Assembly (NCBI GenBank): GCA_041392475.1
Contig: JAWKLZ010000001.1
Location: forward strand, 1,674,001 to 1,738,000
DNA from: Chitinophagales bacterium
GTDB lineage: Bacteria; Bacteroidota; Bacteroidia; Chitinophagales; UBA2359
Length of the DNA: 64,000 nucleotides
Reading direction: 5' to 3'
Below, one piece after another: positions 1-8,856 of this stretch. A program made the position numbers and the translations under genes. The notes below the pieces were generated by a model. That model was not told the origin of the DNA. It saw nothing but the letters and a program-made list of their open reading frames with translations, and did no database searches. Within the stretch, counting starts at the first letter, position 1. Each line of letters begins with the position of its first letter.

Positions 1-119
1 ATACTCGTTTTAGACACCATGTTGGCATCTACTTTTTTAAGGATTTCCGCTGCGTCAGGTGCAGGATAATTAAAGAAAAGTAGTGCAATTGAAAAGATTG
101 CTGTTAATAGGATTTTCAT
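1..119 (-). CDS. LolA-like outer-membrane lipoprotein-sorting protein, N-terminal fragment
   Basis: Only the first 39 or so codons lie in the window; the gene runs off the left edge. The visible protein begins with a signal peptide (MKILLTAIFSIALLFF) followed by a segment containing APDAAEILKKVDANM. That resembles the start of the outer-membrane lipoprotein-sorting (LolA/MucB-like) proteins that often close operons of LolD/FtsX-type exporters. It lies downstream of three FtsX-type permeases on the same strand, separated by 120 bases, which supports this reading. The family call rests on a short stretch and on context. Confidence 0.55.
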   Translation of the reverse strand, partial: MKILLTAIFSIALLFFNYPAPDAAEILKKVDANMVSKTS

Positions 120-239
120 GTTTTATGCTGTTTTTAATGAGCTTAATTGTATGATTAGACTACTTTTTTGATTGAAAGTTCACTTTTTAGAATAGAGGAA
201 CCAACTGTCACCAACGAACAGTTACCATTCACCAATCCA

Positions 240-1514
240 CTAAACTTCCAACTCCTTAAACAAACTCGCAGTTTCTCGCTTATAAATTCCCATTCCCGAA
301 AGCATATTCCCTAAAACCATTGCAGCCAAACCAGGAACAAAGCCGATGTAAAACAATTCAGGCGTGATTTTGGCACGAATCACCGAAGGCATCAACATGC
401 TCGAATTTTCAACATAACTGCTGATGTCAATACCATACACCTGCAGATAATACGTAAAGCCCAACCCAACAACCGTTCCAATAATCGAACCAATCACACC
501 AATCAAAACTGCCTCCAAAATCAATGCTCTATAAATCGCCCCTTTCGACTCTCCCAATGCCAAGCGAATCCCAAACTCTTTGTAGCGCCGCAAGCCTGCC
601 AGCAAGCCTGTATTCCAAAGCACCACCGACATTGCAGCCACAAACATAAAAACGAATAAACCCGACATCACATCCGCATAGTCCAACAAATCCGCCAAAT
701 TGTTTTGCTGCTTCAAGGTCTGCATCACAGGTGCAAACTCGTCAGGATCATTGACATACTTGGCATTGAAGGCATCGGCAACTTCAATGGCTTGTTTATC
801 GTCATAGACTTTGCTTTTCAAGAAGCCCAACACCTCCCCCGTTCCATCTTCCATATCAAGCATTTTCTGAGCATCCGCAATGTCAATCACCAAGGCCCCC
901 CTGTCCATTGCAGCCATTCCATAACGAATTGTACCACTAATTTTGAAGTTTTGGAAACTCATGCTACCGTTCATAGTCGTTCCAAAATAAGTAAATTCAT
1001 CGCCAATTTTCAGCCCTAATTTTTGAGCGAAATCATGCCCAATCAAAGCCTCACCTCGTTCATCAGGTAGGTTACCAGTCACAATAGAACTTTCGATGTT
1101 CATTCTTTTGGCTTCGCCGCTTTCTTTCCCCAACAAATTGATAGCCAATCCAGAAGCAGGGCCTTGCCCCTTCGAATTTCCATTTTCATCAGGCACATCA
1201 ATCAAGCCTCCAAAACGGGTGCGTTTGACCCAATACATTTGAGGAAAATCATTTTGAAGCGACTCAATCAAACTAGTGACTTCAAGGAGTGCCAAATCGT
1301 TAGGAAGTTGGTCAATGTTTTCGGCATACGCTTTCGTCATAACCTTGACGTGTCCTGTATCAAATCGGGCATTTTGGTCGGTCACGTCCCCCATTGCACC
1401 CCGCATATAGCCACTCAACAAAACAGTTAGTGCCACGCCAATACTGACAATGATAATCGGTAAAATGCTTCGGCTTTTATCTCGCAAGATGCCTTTTAGT
1501 AAGAATTTTATCAT
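240..1514 (-). CDS. FtsX/LolC-type ABC transporter permease (424 aa)
   Basis: This is an integral inner-membrane subunit of an ABC exporter of the MacB/LolCE class. The topology is typical: one transmembrane helix near residues 18-36, a long extracytoplasmic domain to about residue 280, then three helices in the last 150 residues, with the conserved RRYKEFGIRLALGESKG stretch (the FtsX cytoplasmic loop that contacts the ATPase). It is the third permease of the operon and is clearly divergent from the two upstream copies, being 37 residues longer with a different periplasmic domain. It probably pairs with one of them on the shared ATPase. The substrate is unknown; the flanking LolA-like and barrel genes suggest lipoprotein or lipid traffic to the outer membrane. 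Confidence 0.88.
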   Translation of the reverse strand: MIKFLLKGILRDKSRSILPIIIVSIGVALTVLLSGYMRGAMGDVTDQNARFDTGHVKVMTKAYAENIDQLPNDLALLEVTSLIESLQNDFPQMYWVKRTRFGGLIDVPDENGNSKGQGPASGLAINLLGKESGEAKRMNIESSIVTGNLPDERGEALIGHDFAQKLGLKIGDEFTYFGTTMNGSMSFQNFKISGTIRYGMAAMDRGALVIDIADAQKMLDMEDGTGEVLGFLKSKVYDDKQAIEVADAFNAKYVNDPDEFAPVMQTLKQQNNLADLLDYADVMSGLFVFMFVAAMSVVLWNTGLLAGLRRYKEFGIRLALGESKGAIYRALILEAVLIGVIGSIIGTVVGLGFTYYLQVYGIDISSYVENSSMLMPSVIRAKITPELFYIGFVPGLAAMVLGNMLSGMGIYKRETASLFKELEV

Positions 1515-1684
1515 GGAAAATTAAAATTAAAAACTCAAATAAAAATTAAAATTTGGAAGCGTGAAATAGGAGGTGAGAAGTAAGAAATAGAACGAGTCAG
1601 TACCTAAGGAACAAATGAAAATGAAAAATACACTTTACAATCAGCTATTTATGAAATGAACTTTGTAAATTTATTTTTGAAGTG

Positions 1685-1826
1685 TTCCTTACCTTACCTT
1701 ACTTCCTACTTCTCGCTTCCTACTTCTACGTCCTACTTCTCGCTTCCTACCTCCTACTTCTACTTCTCGCTTCCTACTTCCTACTTCTCACCTCCTACTT
1801 CCTATGCTTCCCTCCTCTCGCCTCTC
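1685..1826. repeat. Degenerate polypyrimidine short tandem repeat between two permease genes
   Basis: About 140 bases are built from variants of CTTCCTACTTCT with interruptions such as CTTCTCGC, almost purely C and T on the plus strand with an A about every sixth to eighth base. Read on the minus strand it is a polypurine GGAAGTAGGAAG-type array. A shorter, degenerate copy in the opposite orientation lies at about 1555-1595. It fills most of the 310-base gap between the second and third permease genes, and the operon would be transcribed through it. Confidence 0.8.
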
Positions 1827-2988
1827 ATTGCAGCTTCCCCTTCAATGCTTCAACGGGATTCATCCTCGAAATTTTCTTTGCAGGTAGATAACTCACTATT
1901 GTTGCAGAAAGAACGACCAATAAAATTGTACCCAAAATAAGCGTCAAACCATAAACGGGATAAATAACTTCCGAAATCGCAATTCCCATGTCTTGCGAAG
2001 TTGAAGCAGCAGGCAACGCAATACCTGTTTTTGCCAACCAAATAAAAAGTGGAATCCCGATAATACAACCTACAATGGTCGCAAAAATGCTGTACATACT
2101 TCCTTCAACCGTAAAAATGCCAACGACTTGTGGGCGGGTCATGCCGAGCGCAATGTACGTACCGATTTCTTTTTGCCGCCTAAAAACCGACAAAACCTGT
2201 GTGTCAAAAATCGCCAAAAGTGCAATCGCCAACAACAAAAGATACATAATCGAACTGCTTGCTTTTTTCATGGAAATGATTTCGGTGATGTCACTCAAAA
2301 GTTCTTCTTGACTTTTGAAGTTCCAATCTCCCGATTGATTTCCTTCAAATTTTTTGTTGGCAATCAACATGGTAGCATGATTTTGCAGGCTCGTCATTTG
2401 CCAAAGTTGATCGATTCCCATCCAAATTTGTCCTTTATCAACAGTTGGCACATCGGTATCGAATATTTTGACCAGCGTAATATTTGAAGCATCGAATGTG
2501 CCGTTTTTGTCTCGCCATCGGAGCAAAATCTCATCCCCTTCCTTCAATTTGGCAGATTCTGCCATCCCTTTTCCCATCATGACGGGAATGTTTGCTTCGC
2601 TATCCTTCAATGATTGAGTTGGCAATGCCAAGATATTCTGGTTTATATCAATCCCTTTGAGCGCAACCGACAACATACGTCCTTCGGGATAAATTGAGGC
2701 TTGACGAATCAATATCGGCACTGTGGTTTTTGCCAATGCTGCACTAAATTCTCCATGCCCGTCTTGTAGCGTGAAAGGGTCAAAAGGGTCGTAGTTTTTG
2801 TGAAGCAATTGACCATTGCCATATTCCCAAGCAATGCTGTCGGTTTTGGCTTGTTGGTGCCATCCATCCAACATTCCATTGAAGAAGATGATGAGAATAA
2901 AAGTAAAAGTCAACACGCTGACATTGAGCCAAGTCCGCAGACCTGCTCCAATCAGATTTTTGTAAGCTAATTGAAAGGCTAACTTCAT
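1825..2988 (-). CDS. FtsX/LolC-type ABC transporter permease, tandem duplicate B (387 aa)
   Basis: This permease is a near copy of the gene immediately upstream at 3010-4173. Both are 387 residues, both start MKLAFQLAY and both end NPVEALKGKLQ, and they align along the whole length without large gaps. The domain plan is a transmembrane helix near residues 20-38, a periplasmic domain to about 235, a helix near 240-260 followed by the coupling loop RRQKEIGTYIALGMTRPQVV, then two more helices. Only 21 bases separate the two copies, so the duplication is tandem and both are read from the same transcript. The two may form a heterodimer around the single ATPase, or one may be redundant. Confidence 0.9.
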   Translation of the reverse strand: MKLAFQLAYKNLIGAGLRTWLNVSVLTFTFILIIFFNGMLDGWHQQAKTDSIAWEYGNGQLLHKNYDPFDPFTLQDGHGEFSAALAKTTVPILIRQASIYPEGRMLSVALKGIDINQNILALPTQSLKDSEANIPVMMGKGMAESAKLKEGDEILLRWRDKNGTFDASNITLVKIFDTDVPTVDKGQIWMGIDQLWQMTSLQNHATMLIANKKFEGNQSGDWNFKSQEELLSDITEIISMKKASSSIMYLLLLAIALLAIFDTQVLSVFRRQKEIGTYIALGMTRPQVVGIFTVEGSMYSIFATIVGCIIGIPLFIWLAKTGIALPAASTSQDMGIAISEVIYPVYGLTLILGTILLVVLSATIVSYLPAKKISRMNPVEALKGKLQ

Positions 2989-3009
2989 TGTTTGATTATT
3001 TTTGATTTT

Positions 3010-4173
3010 TCATTGCAGCTTTCCCTTCAATGCTTCGACAGGGTTCATATTAGCAATTTTCTTTGCGGGGAGATAGCTAACTATCGTTGCAGAAAGAACA
3101 ACAAGGAAAAAAGTCCCCACAATCAATTGAAAGCCAAAGACAGGATAAATAATTTCCGAAACCGAAATTCCCATATCTTTAGTCGAGTCGACTGGCATAG
3201 GAATTCCCGCATTTGCCAACCATACAAAAATAGGGAAACCTATGATGGAGCCTGCCACTACTGCGAATAAACTGTACATTCCTCCTTCAATGGTAAATAA
3301 ACCAACGACTTGTGACCGAGTCATACCGAGGGCAATATAAGTTCCTATCTCTCTTTGCCTCCTAAAAACTGACAATACCTGTGTATCGAAAATGGCAAGC
3401 AAGGCAATCGCCAACAACAAGATGTATAAAATACTACTGCTTACCCTTTCTGTTTTCATGATTTGGTTAAGGTTGTAGAGCAGTTCGTTTTGACTTATAA
3501 AAGTCCAGTCTGTGGTGTTTTGAGGAACTTTAAATTTTTCATTGACAACGAACATTGTAGCATGATTTTCCAAATCTGTCATTTCCCAAAGTCGGTCAAT
3601 CGGCATCCAAATTTGACCTCTGTCGACTGTGGGGACATCGGTATCAAATATTTTGACAAGCGTAAGATTTGAAGCATCGAAAGTACCATTTTTGTCTCGC
3701 CACCTCAACAAAACTTCGTCCCCTACCTTCAATTTGATAGATGCCGCCATTCCTTCCCCCATCATGACTGGGATATTTGCTTGACTGCCTTTCAATGATT
3801 GGGTCGGAAGATCAAGGATTGTTTGATTAAGGTCAATGCCCTTCAGCAATACTGCCACCATCCTACCTTCTGGATAAATGGAGGCTTGACGTATCAAAAT
3901 GGGACAGGCATTTTGGGATAAGTCTGCACCAAATTCACCATGTCCATCTTGCAAAGTAAACGCATCATACGGATCGTAGTCCTTGTGCAGCAAATGCCCA
4001 TTTCCGTATTCCCAGGCAATGGTATCAGTTTTGGCTTGTAGGTTCCAACCGTCGAGCCAACCATTGAAGAAAATAATGAGAATAAAAGCAAAAGCCAACA
4101 CAAGAACATTGAGCCAAGTCCGCAGACCTGCACCAACAAGGTTTCGATAGGCCAATTGAAATGCTAGTTTCAT
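3010..4173 (-). CDS. FtsX/LolC-type ABC transporter permease, tandem duplicate A (387 aa)
   Basis: This is the first permease after the ATPase gene, with a 57-base gap. It has one N-terminal helix (about residues 20-38), a MacB-like periplasmic domain, and three C-terminal helices framed by the FtsX coupling loop RRQREIGTYIALGMTRSQVV. It aligns end to end with the next gene (1825-2988). Most differences are conservative and clustered in the periplasmic domain and the segment around residues 220-235, which is the pattern expected if substrate contact is diverging while the membrane core is held. Start and stop are unambiguous. Confidence 0.9.
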   Translation of the reverse strand: MKLAFQLAYRNLVGAGLRTWLNVLVLAFAFILIIFFNGWLDGWNLQAKTDTIAWEYGNGHLLHKDYDPYDAFTLQDGHGEFGADLSQNACPILIRQASIYPEGRMVAVLLKGIDLNQTILDLPTQSLKGSQANIPVMMGEGMAASIKLKVGDEVLLRWRDKNGTFDASNLTLVKIFDTDVPTVDRGQIWMPIDRLWEMTDLENHATMFVVNEKFKVPQNTTDWTFISQNELLYNLNQIMKTERVSSSILYILLLAIALLAIFDTQVLSVFRRQREIGTYIALGMTRSQVVGLFTIEGGMYSLFAVVAGSIIGFPIFVWLANAGIPMPVDSTKDMGISVSEIIYPVFGFQLIVGTFFLVVLSATIVSYLPAKKIANMNPVEALKGKLQ

Positions 4174-4206
4174 TGTTTGGTTATTTTAGTAAGACAACAG
4201 TCGCAA

Positions 4207-4248
4207 ATCTTTTGTCTTACATCTTTTGTCTTACATCTTTTGTCTTGC
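4207..4248. repeat. 14-base tandem repeat (3 copies) spanning the ATPase stop codon
   Basis: Three head-to-tail copies of ATCTTTTGTCTTAC occur at 4207-4220, 4221-4234 and 4235-4248; the last has one change (TTGC for TTAC). On the coding strand the third copy encodes the last codons of the LolD-type ATPase, the second contains its TAA stop, and the first is in the spacer before the permease. Slippage here would add or remove C-terminal residues or spacer without touching catalytic domains. Confidence 0.85.
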
Positions 4249-4938
4249 ATCAAATTGAAGTTCATCTTCTTCCACCTTCCCATCCCGCAAAGACACAATT
4301 CTATCAAGGTATTTCATCACCTTTTCGTCGTGTGTCGAAAAGAGGAAAGTAGTATCCAGCTCCTTATTCAATCGTTTCATAATCTTCAAAATGATGTGGG
4401 CATTTTCAGCATCTAAATTGGCGGTGGGTTCGTCTGCCAATAGGATTTGTGGACGTTTCACAATCGCTCTTGCAATGGCTACTCGCTGCCCTTCTCCACC
4501 CGAAAGTTTGTCGGGTTTCTTTTGGGCGAGTTTGGTCAATCCTACCCACTCTAAGGCTTCCATAACCCTTTTTTTGCGCTCGGCTTCAGGAATATTTTGC
4601 AGCAAAAGGGCAAATTCCACGTTTTCGTAAACGGTGTAAACGGGCAACAGATTGAAGACTTGAAAGATGAATCCGATGTGTTTGTTTCGCAGCATGGCGG
4701 ATTCTTTGTGCGATAGTTTGGCGATGTCTTTTCCCATGACCATTGCCGTTCCTTCGGTTGGGCTGTCCAATGAGCCGATGATGTTTAGCAAAGTGGTTTT
4801 GCCTGAACCGCTGGGTCCCACAAATCCTGCAAATTCTCCTTTTTGGAATTGCAAATTGATGTCACTCAAAGCGGTGAACTCGCCTTCTCCTACGGGATAC
4901 CGTTTGACTAGGTTGTGTAATGAAATGATTGTTTCCAT
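4231..4938 (-). CDS. LolD/MacB-type ABC transporter ATP-binding protein (235 aa)
   Basis: This cytoplasmic ATPase would power the FtsX-type permeases encoded downstream. Visible motifs are Walker A GPSGSGKTT, the Q-loop in FIFQVFNLLP, the signature LSGGEGQRVAIARA (a Gly where many relatives have Gln), Walker B ILLADEPTANLD, and the switch His in FSTHDEKVM. Length and motif spacing fit the LolD/MacB/FtsE subclass that drives FtsX-type permeases. The ATG at 4938 is chosen because METIISLHNLVKRY is the usual family start; an upstream TTG at 4968 would add ten non-conserved residues and overlap the preceding gene. It follows the barrel gene by 26 bases. Confidence 0.93.
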   Translation of the reverse strand: METIISLHNLVKRYPVGEGEFTALSDINLQFQKGEFAGFVGPSGSGKTTLLNIIGSLDSPTEGTAMVMGKDIAKLSHKESAMLRNKHIGFIFQVFNLLPVYTVYENVEFALLLQNIPEAERKKRVMEALEWVGLTKLAQKKPDKLSGGEGQRVAIARAIVKRPQILLADEPTANLDAENAHIILKIMKRLNKELDTTFLFSTHDEKVMKYLDRIVSLRDGKVEEDELQFDARQKM

Positions 4939-4964
4939 AGTATTGGATTGAACTCTTTGATTAA

Positions 4965-6140
4965 TCAATGATTATACACCAACATTGCCCTCACTGCTGG
5001 CCCTGCGAACTGATTTACCAAATCGTTTTGTTGAATGCCAAATTGGTTAGAAGGTGTATAGGAAGCAATAAGATAGCCAATTATTTTTTTGAATTGATGC
5101 TGGTAATTTAGCGCAAAAGTGACATCTTGTACCCCCCAATTGTAGGTAAAAACGGAACTTACATTGTCGAAAAAACCAAGCGGATAACTAATGGTAGTGG
5201 CAGTGATGTTGACCGTATTTTCAAGCTGCAAAGGTTTTTCGTCAAAAGATACAAGTAAATGTTCAAGTATTATATTGAGTCCGTTGCCGATGCCAAAAGT
5301 ATAATCTGTTCCAATATTGAAGAGAGCTTGATTGGTGAGGCTTCCGAGGTTTTTGGTTTTGTGTACCAATACTCCTTCAAACCACAAGCCTACTCCAATG
5401 TCCCATTTTCCGTCTATGCCGATTCTGTTTTCTGGTATTTTCTGGTATTGCGGCATTAAAGTCAGGGCCATTGAAGAGGCGGTTCGGTGATGGTAAGATA
5501 GTGCAATTTCTCCTTTTGAAGTAGGATATTGTATGCGTCCTCCAAATTCGGGTATTTTCTTATTGGTCTCTACAAAATCAAATCCTCTTGTTTTTTCATT
5601 GCCATACAATGTCCACAACCAAATGTTTGCATTGTTCAAAAAATAGTAACGTCCTAAAATACCATATACTCCATTGGTCAATTGCAGTGGGTCACGAGGA
5701 TCTATTTGGTTAAACCATTGGAGGGGACGAATAATGGCGGCTGCGCCAAAGTCAATTTTCTGCAATCCGACTCTTACTTCAAATTGTTTGTTGGTGTATC
5801 TCGCCCATATTCGGTAAGGCTGAATATCTCCATCGGTGGTGTTGGTTTTGAAAGAATTGGAGAAAATAGAGCCTGCTATATTTACAGATGCTTCAAAATC
5901 AAATGATTTGGTCTGGGCAGAATCCAATGGAACTTGATAGTTTAATTCAGGTATGTAGCGTACACCCAAAAACACATCTATTTCATTGTCGGGTGCAAAG
6001 CTTCCTATTGCAGAAATTTGTCCATCGAATTCTACTTTGTTTTGTGCAAAACCATTGAAGGAAATAAATAACCATGCTACAATCGAAAATCGGAAGGTAA
6101 ACTTTAAGTATTTATTTTCCACCATATTTTTGTATTTCAT
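4965..6140 (-). CDS. Outer-membrane beta-barrel protein of the export operon (391 aa)
   Basis: A signal peptide (hydrophobic run about residues 16-30 ending FNGFAQ) precedes a protein made almost entirely of alternating amphipathic strands, ending in an aromatic-rich C-terminal strand (MLVYNH). This is the usual look of a 12- to 18-strand outer-membrane barrel. Mid-protein motifs such as WARYTNKQFEVRVGLQKIDFG recall DUF1302/alginate-export-like barrels, but no precise family is claimed. It lies between the TetR gene and the ATPase gene on the same strand. The ATG at 6140 is preferred; a TTG at 6152 would overlap the TetR stop by four bases. It could be the outer-membrane partner of the exporter. 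Confidence 0.75.
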   Translation of the reverse strand: MKYKNMVENKYLKFTFRFSIVAWLFISFNGFAQNKVEFDGQISAIGSFAPDNEIDVFLGVRYIPELNYQVPLDSAQTKSFDFEASVNIAGSIFSNSFKTNTTDGDIQPYRIWARYTNKQFEVRVGLQKIDFGAAAIIRPLQWFNQIDPRDPLQLTNGVYGILGRYYFLNNANIWLWTLYGNEKTRGFDFVETNKKIPEFGGRIQYPTSKGEIALSYHHRTASSMALTLMPQYQKIPENRIGIDGKWDIGVGLWFEGVLVHKTKNLGSLTNQALFNIGTDYTFGIGNGLNIILEHLLVSFDEKPLQLENTVNITATTISYPLGFFDNVSSVFTYNWGVQDVTFALNYQHQFKKIIGYLIASYTPSNQFGIQQNDLVNQFAGPAVRAMLVYNH

Positions 6141-6148
6141 GCCTAATT

Positions 6149-6748
6149 TCAATTTTCATTCATTGGTGACATTCCATAAAAACAGAACTTGGTCAATTCC
6201 ATAATCAAATCAGTTGGGGTGTCATACATCGCCGTCAATTCTTTGTCCAACATTTTGTCGTTGAGTGCATTGATCATGTATAGGACAAAGGATATTTTGA
6301 GGTCTTGCCTAATCCAACCTTCTCGCTGTGCATTTTCCAAGTCCTTCTTCAATTCATTCATAGATCGCTGATGGTATTGTGTCAGTTTGTCTTGCAGCTC
6401 GGAATGATTGTGTTCATAAATGTCGCTCACAAATTCTTGGCTGATTCCGTCTGATGTTTCGTGCTTCAATTCAATGAGTTGAGTCACTTTTTCTGGAAAA
6501 GGAATTTCTTGGCGCATGATGGCTTGATACTGTTCAAAGCCCTCATTTGCCAAATCCTCCAAAATTTGCTGGGCAACTTCATTCTTATTATTGAAGTTGC
6601 GATAGAAAGTCATCTTACTCACCTCTGCTTCTTTGCAGATTTCTTCGACTGTCACCCTACGAATGCCATGTTTCCAAAAGAGTGTTTTGGCACTTTGGAG
6701 GACGGCTTTCTGACTTTTGTTTCTTTTTGTATTTACTGTATTGGTCAT
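6149..6748 (-). CDS. TetR/AcrR-family transcriptional regulator (199 aa)
   Basis: The N-terminal helix-turn-helix (about residues 10-56) is classic TetR: LFWKHGIRRVTVEEICKEA, then SKMTFYRNFNNKNEV. The C-terminal domain of about 130 residues is a divergent ligand-binding and dimerization region. As the first gene of the minus-strand export operon, 9 bases before the barrel ATG, it is most simply an autoregulator that represses the operon until an exported or toxic compound binds. Its operator should lie in 6749-7044, where AT-rich partial repeats (GTTACTA twice) are visible but no clean palindrome. Confidence 0.92.
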   Translation of the reverse strand: MTNTVNTKRNKSQKAVLQSAKTLFWKHGIRRVTVEEICKEAEVSKMTFYRNFNNKNEVAQQILEDLANEGFEQYQAIMRQEIPFPEKVTQLIELKHETSDGISQEFVSDIYEHNHSELQDKLTQYHQRSMNELKKDLENAQREGWIRQDLKISFVLYMINALNDKMLDKELTAMYDTPTDLIMELTKFCFYGMSPMNEN

Positions 6749-7044
6749 GTTACTATTGTAATTATAAAGTTACTAAAATAGTTTCATTCTAATTAAATAG
6801 TATCACTTTTTTTCTAAAATAGCAGATATTCGCATAGACTATTAGAGTAAGCAGAAAAATTAGGTGGAAAAACAGGGTAGCAAAGTGGGAGATTGGAGTG
6901 ATTATTGTCATATAAGCAAACTAAGCTAATTTGACATTTGGAATCTAAACAATGACAAAAAGCCTCCCAAATTCACTTAGGCTTGCTTAATCCTACGCAA
7001 CTTTTAGCTTTCAAAAGAGTACACTCTATCGAATAGATATTAAT
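6749..7044. promoter_or_regulatory. Divergent intergenic region between TetR operon and histidine kinase
   Basis: These 296 bases separate two divergently transcribed units and so must contain both promoters. Near the TetR start there are two GTTACTA copies about 20 bases apart and the near-palindrome ACTAAAATAGT, which could be operator material. A short hairpin, AAGCCT at 6960-6965 pairing with AGGCTT at 6979-6984, is followed on the minus strand by a T-run. No consensus Bacteroidota promoter could be fixed by eye. Confidence 0.4.
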
Positions 7045-8388
7045 ATGTTTACTAATCTCCATCCAATCACATCAATAGTCAAACTTTGGACGAATATTTC
7101 GGAATTGGGAACGTCTGAAAATTCAAACCAAATTGAAAAATTTAGAATAAAGGTTTGCAATACCATTGCGGCATCGCTTATTTGTGTGTGTGCGCTGTAC
7201 TGTGTTTTGTTTTTATATCAAAACAAAATCGTAGAAATCATTCCTTATCTACTAACGAGTGTTCTTTCTGCAATTTGCTTCTATTTGAATTATCGAAAAC
7301 GCTTTTTTGCCAATCGAATTTTGATAATGTTTATTACAAACGGTTTGATTTTCTACACCTTGATTTATGCAGGTTACGACATTCAATCGCAGATGTTTTT
7401 TACCATATTGATGGCGACCTCATTTCTTTTATTCAAAAATCATTATATTCCCTTTTTATTTTTGATATTGATGTCCATTATACACATTGTCGTTTACACT
7501 TACGTTTTGCAGAATGGCCCAATCAATGAGGGGTCAAGAATTTATATAGGGGAATACATCAATTTTATCATTGCTTTGGCTACGGCAGCCAATTTATCCC
7601 ATTCATTGTATATAGAGTTAAAAATTTATGAACAGCGAAATACAGATGCTTTGGAGGAGATAAGGCAGCGAAATGTGCAACTTCACAACAAAAACGAACA
7701 GTTAGAAAATATTATTTATGTGACCTCTCATGACCTGCAAGAACCCTTGAGAAATATCAAAAATATGGCAAACTTGGTCGTTAATACGGTGGAAAGTGAG
7801 GATGATCAAACCAAACAATCTATTCAGTTTCTGAACGATTCGACTGATAGAATGAGCAATATGATAGAAAGCATCATGACCTACGCTAAGATTGGATATG
7901 AGCAAGCCCTTGATTGGGTGGATATGAAGGCTCTTTTAGACGAAGTGATGCTGGACTTAAACTTGCAAATACAAGAAACTAATACGGTCGTGGAATCCGA
8001 AAAACTCCCTACCATGATGGCTTATCGGAATGAACTGCGCTCACTTCTTCAAAATTTGCTATCCAATGCCATCAAGTTTAAACATGCTAATAGAAATCCA
8101 ATAATCAAAATAAGTTGTGAGAAAAGCGCAAATTGTTATACTTTTGGTGTATCAGATAATGGAATTGGGATAGATAATAATCATTATGATACTATTTTTC
8201 AAATGTTCAAGCGATTACATTCACAAAAACAATACAATGGAACGGGTATTGGGCTTGCACATTGCAGAAAAGTCGCTGAACTACACGAAGGAAATATTTG
8301 GGTAGAATCTAATACCCCACACGGCTCAATTTTTTACTTCACTATAAAGAAATATGAAGAAGATAAATTCAATCATGCTGATAGATGA
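7045..8388 (+). CDS. Membrane-bound sensor histidine kinase (447 aa)
   Basis: Roughly the first 190 residues hold about six hydrophobic helices (near 40-58, 64-82, 92-110, 117-131, 135-155, 170-190) with short loops, so the input is probably within or close to the membrane. A coiled coil (about 195-222) leads to a HisKA domain with the phospho-acceptor His229 in VTSHDLQEPLRNI, then HATPase_c with N-box LLSNAIKF, G1 SDNGIGI and G2 GTGIGLAHC. The H-box type, with LQEPLRNI, is that of phytochrome-like and orphan Bacteroidota kinases. The 3' end overlaps the response-regulator gene by 35 bases, indicating a coupled pair. Confidence 0.92.
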   Translation: MFTNLHPITSIVKLWTNISELGTSENSNQIEKFRIKVCNTIAASLICVCALYCVLFLYQNKIVEIIPYLLTSVLSAICFYLNYRKRFFANRILIMFITNGLIFYTLIYAGYDIQSQMFFTILMATSFLLFKNHYIPFLFLILMSIIHIVVYTYVLQNGPINEGSRIYIGEYINFIIALATAANLSHSLYIELKIYEQRNTDALEEIRQRNVQLHNKNEQLENIIYVTSHDLQEPLRNIKNMANLVVNTVESEDDQTKQSIQFLNDSTDRMSNMIESIMTYAKIGYEQALDWVDMKALLDEVMLDLNLQIQETNTVVESEKLPTMMAYRNELRSLLQNLLSNAIKFKHANRNPIIKISCEKSANCYTFGVSDNGIGIDNNHYDTIFQMFKRLHSQKQYNGTGIGLAHCRKVAELHEGNIWVESNTPHGSIFYFTIKKYEEDKFNHADR

Positions 8389-8743
8389 TGATGCGGTAAC
8401 CAATTTTTATCACAAGATCATCATTCAAAGAGTCAATTGTTGTGAGCGCATTGATGTATTTGACGACCCTACTGAAGCCTTGGAGCATTTGAAAGACACG
8501 CAGGAACTGCCCAACATTATTTTCCTCGATATCAATATGCCTAAAATGAATGGGTGGGAACTCATTGAAAACATTCTGAAAAACGGACTGGATGAAAAAC
8601 TGAACGCTTGTATGATTGTGATGCTGACTACTTCACGGAATATCAAGGATGAAGAAAAGGCATTTAAGTATGAAATTATTTCACAGTTTAAGCACAAACC
8701 GCTTACACAAGAAATTTTGGAGGAGATAATAGCGGTGTTGTAA
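8354..8743 (+). CDS. Single-domain CheY-like response regulator (129 aa)
   Basis: A receiver domain alone, with no output domain. The acidic pocket is IDDDA (residues 10-14), the phospho-acceptor is Asp59 in FLDINMPKMNG, the switch Thr is in MLTTS (about 92-93) and the conserved Lys is in KHKPL (115). It overlaps the upstream kinase gene in a different frame, which strongly implies translational coupling and a kinase-regulator pair. Such regulators, called Rcp1-like when paired with LQEPLRNI kinases, act through protein contacts; a downstream partner is not encoded nearby. Confidence 0.93.
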   Translation: MKKINSIMLIDDDAVTNFYHKIIIQRVNCCERIDVFDDPTEALEHLKDTQELPNIIFLDINMPKMNGWELIENILKNGLDEKLNACMIVMLTTSRNIKDEEKAFKYEIISQFKHKPLTQEILEEIIAVL

Positions 8744-8795
8744 GTTTATCTGCTTCTCATTAGTCAGCCATATTTATATTAATAATTAAAATTAC

Positions 8796-8856
8796 TCAAA
8801 CAACTGTTTATCAGTGTGTTTTTTTCATTTTAATTTTGATTTACTACTTATCTTCT
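8796..8856. repeat. Dispersed 60-base repeat, copy 1
   Basis: The segment starting TCAAACAACTGTTTATCAG and ending ACTTATCTTCT recurs in the same orientation at 25817-25876, with about six substitutions and one single-base gap over 60 positions. This copy lies between a plus-strand response regulator and a minus-strand membrane protein gene; the other overlaps the 3' end of a giant FG-GAP gene. No flanking duplication or open reading frame was seen. Confidence 0.75.

Noticed and set aside
1656..1940. Low-complexity plus-strand frame rich in Ser, Tyr, Leu and Thr
   Set aside because: It is a translation of the polypyrimidine tandem repeat and overlaps the permease 3' end; not a protein gene.
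6960..6984. Hairpin AAGCCT/AGGCTT with a T-run on the minus strand
   Set aside because: Only six base pairs and no gene upstream on that strand; too weak to call a terminator.
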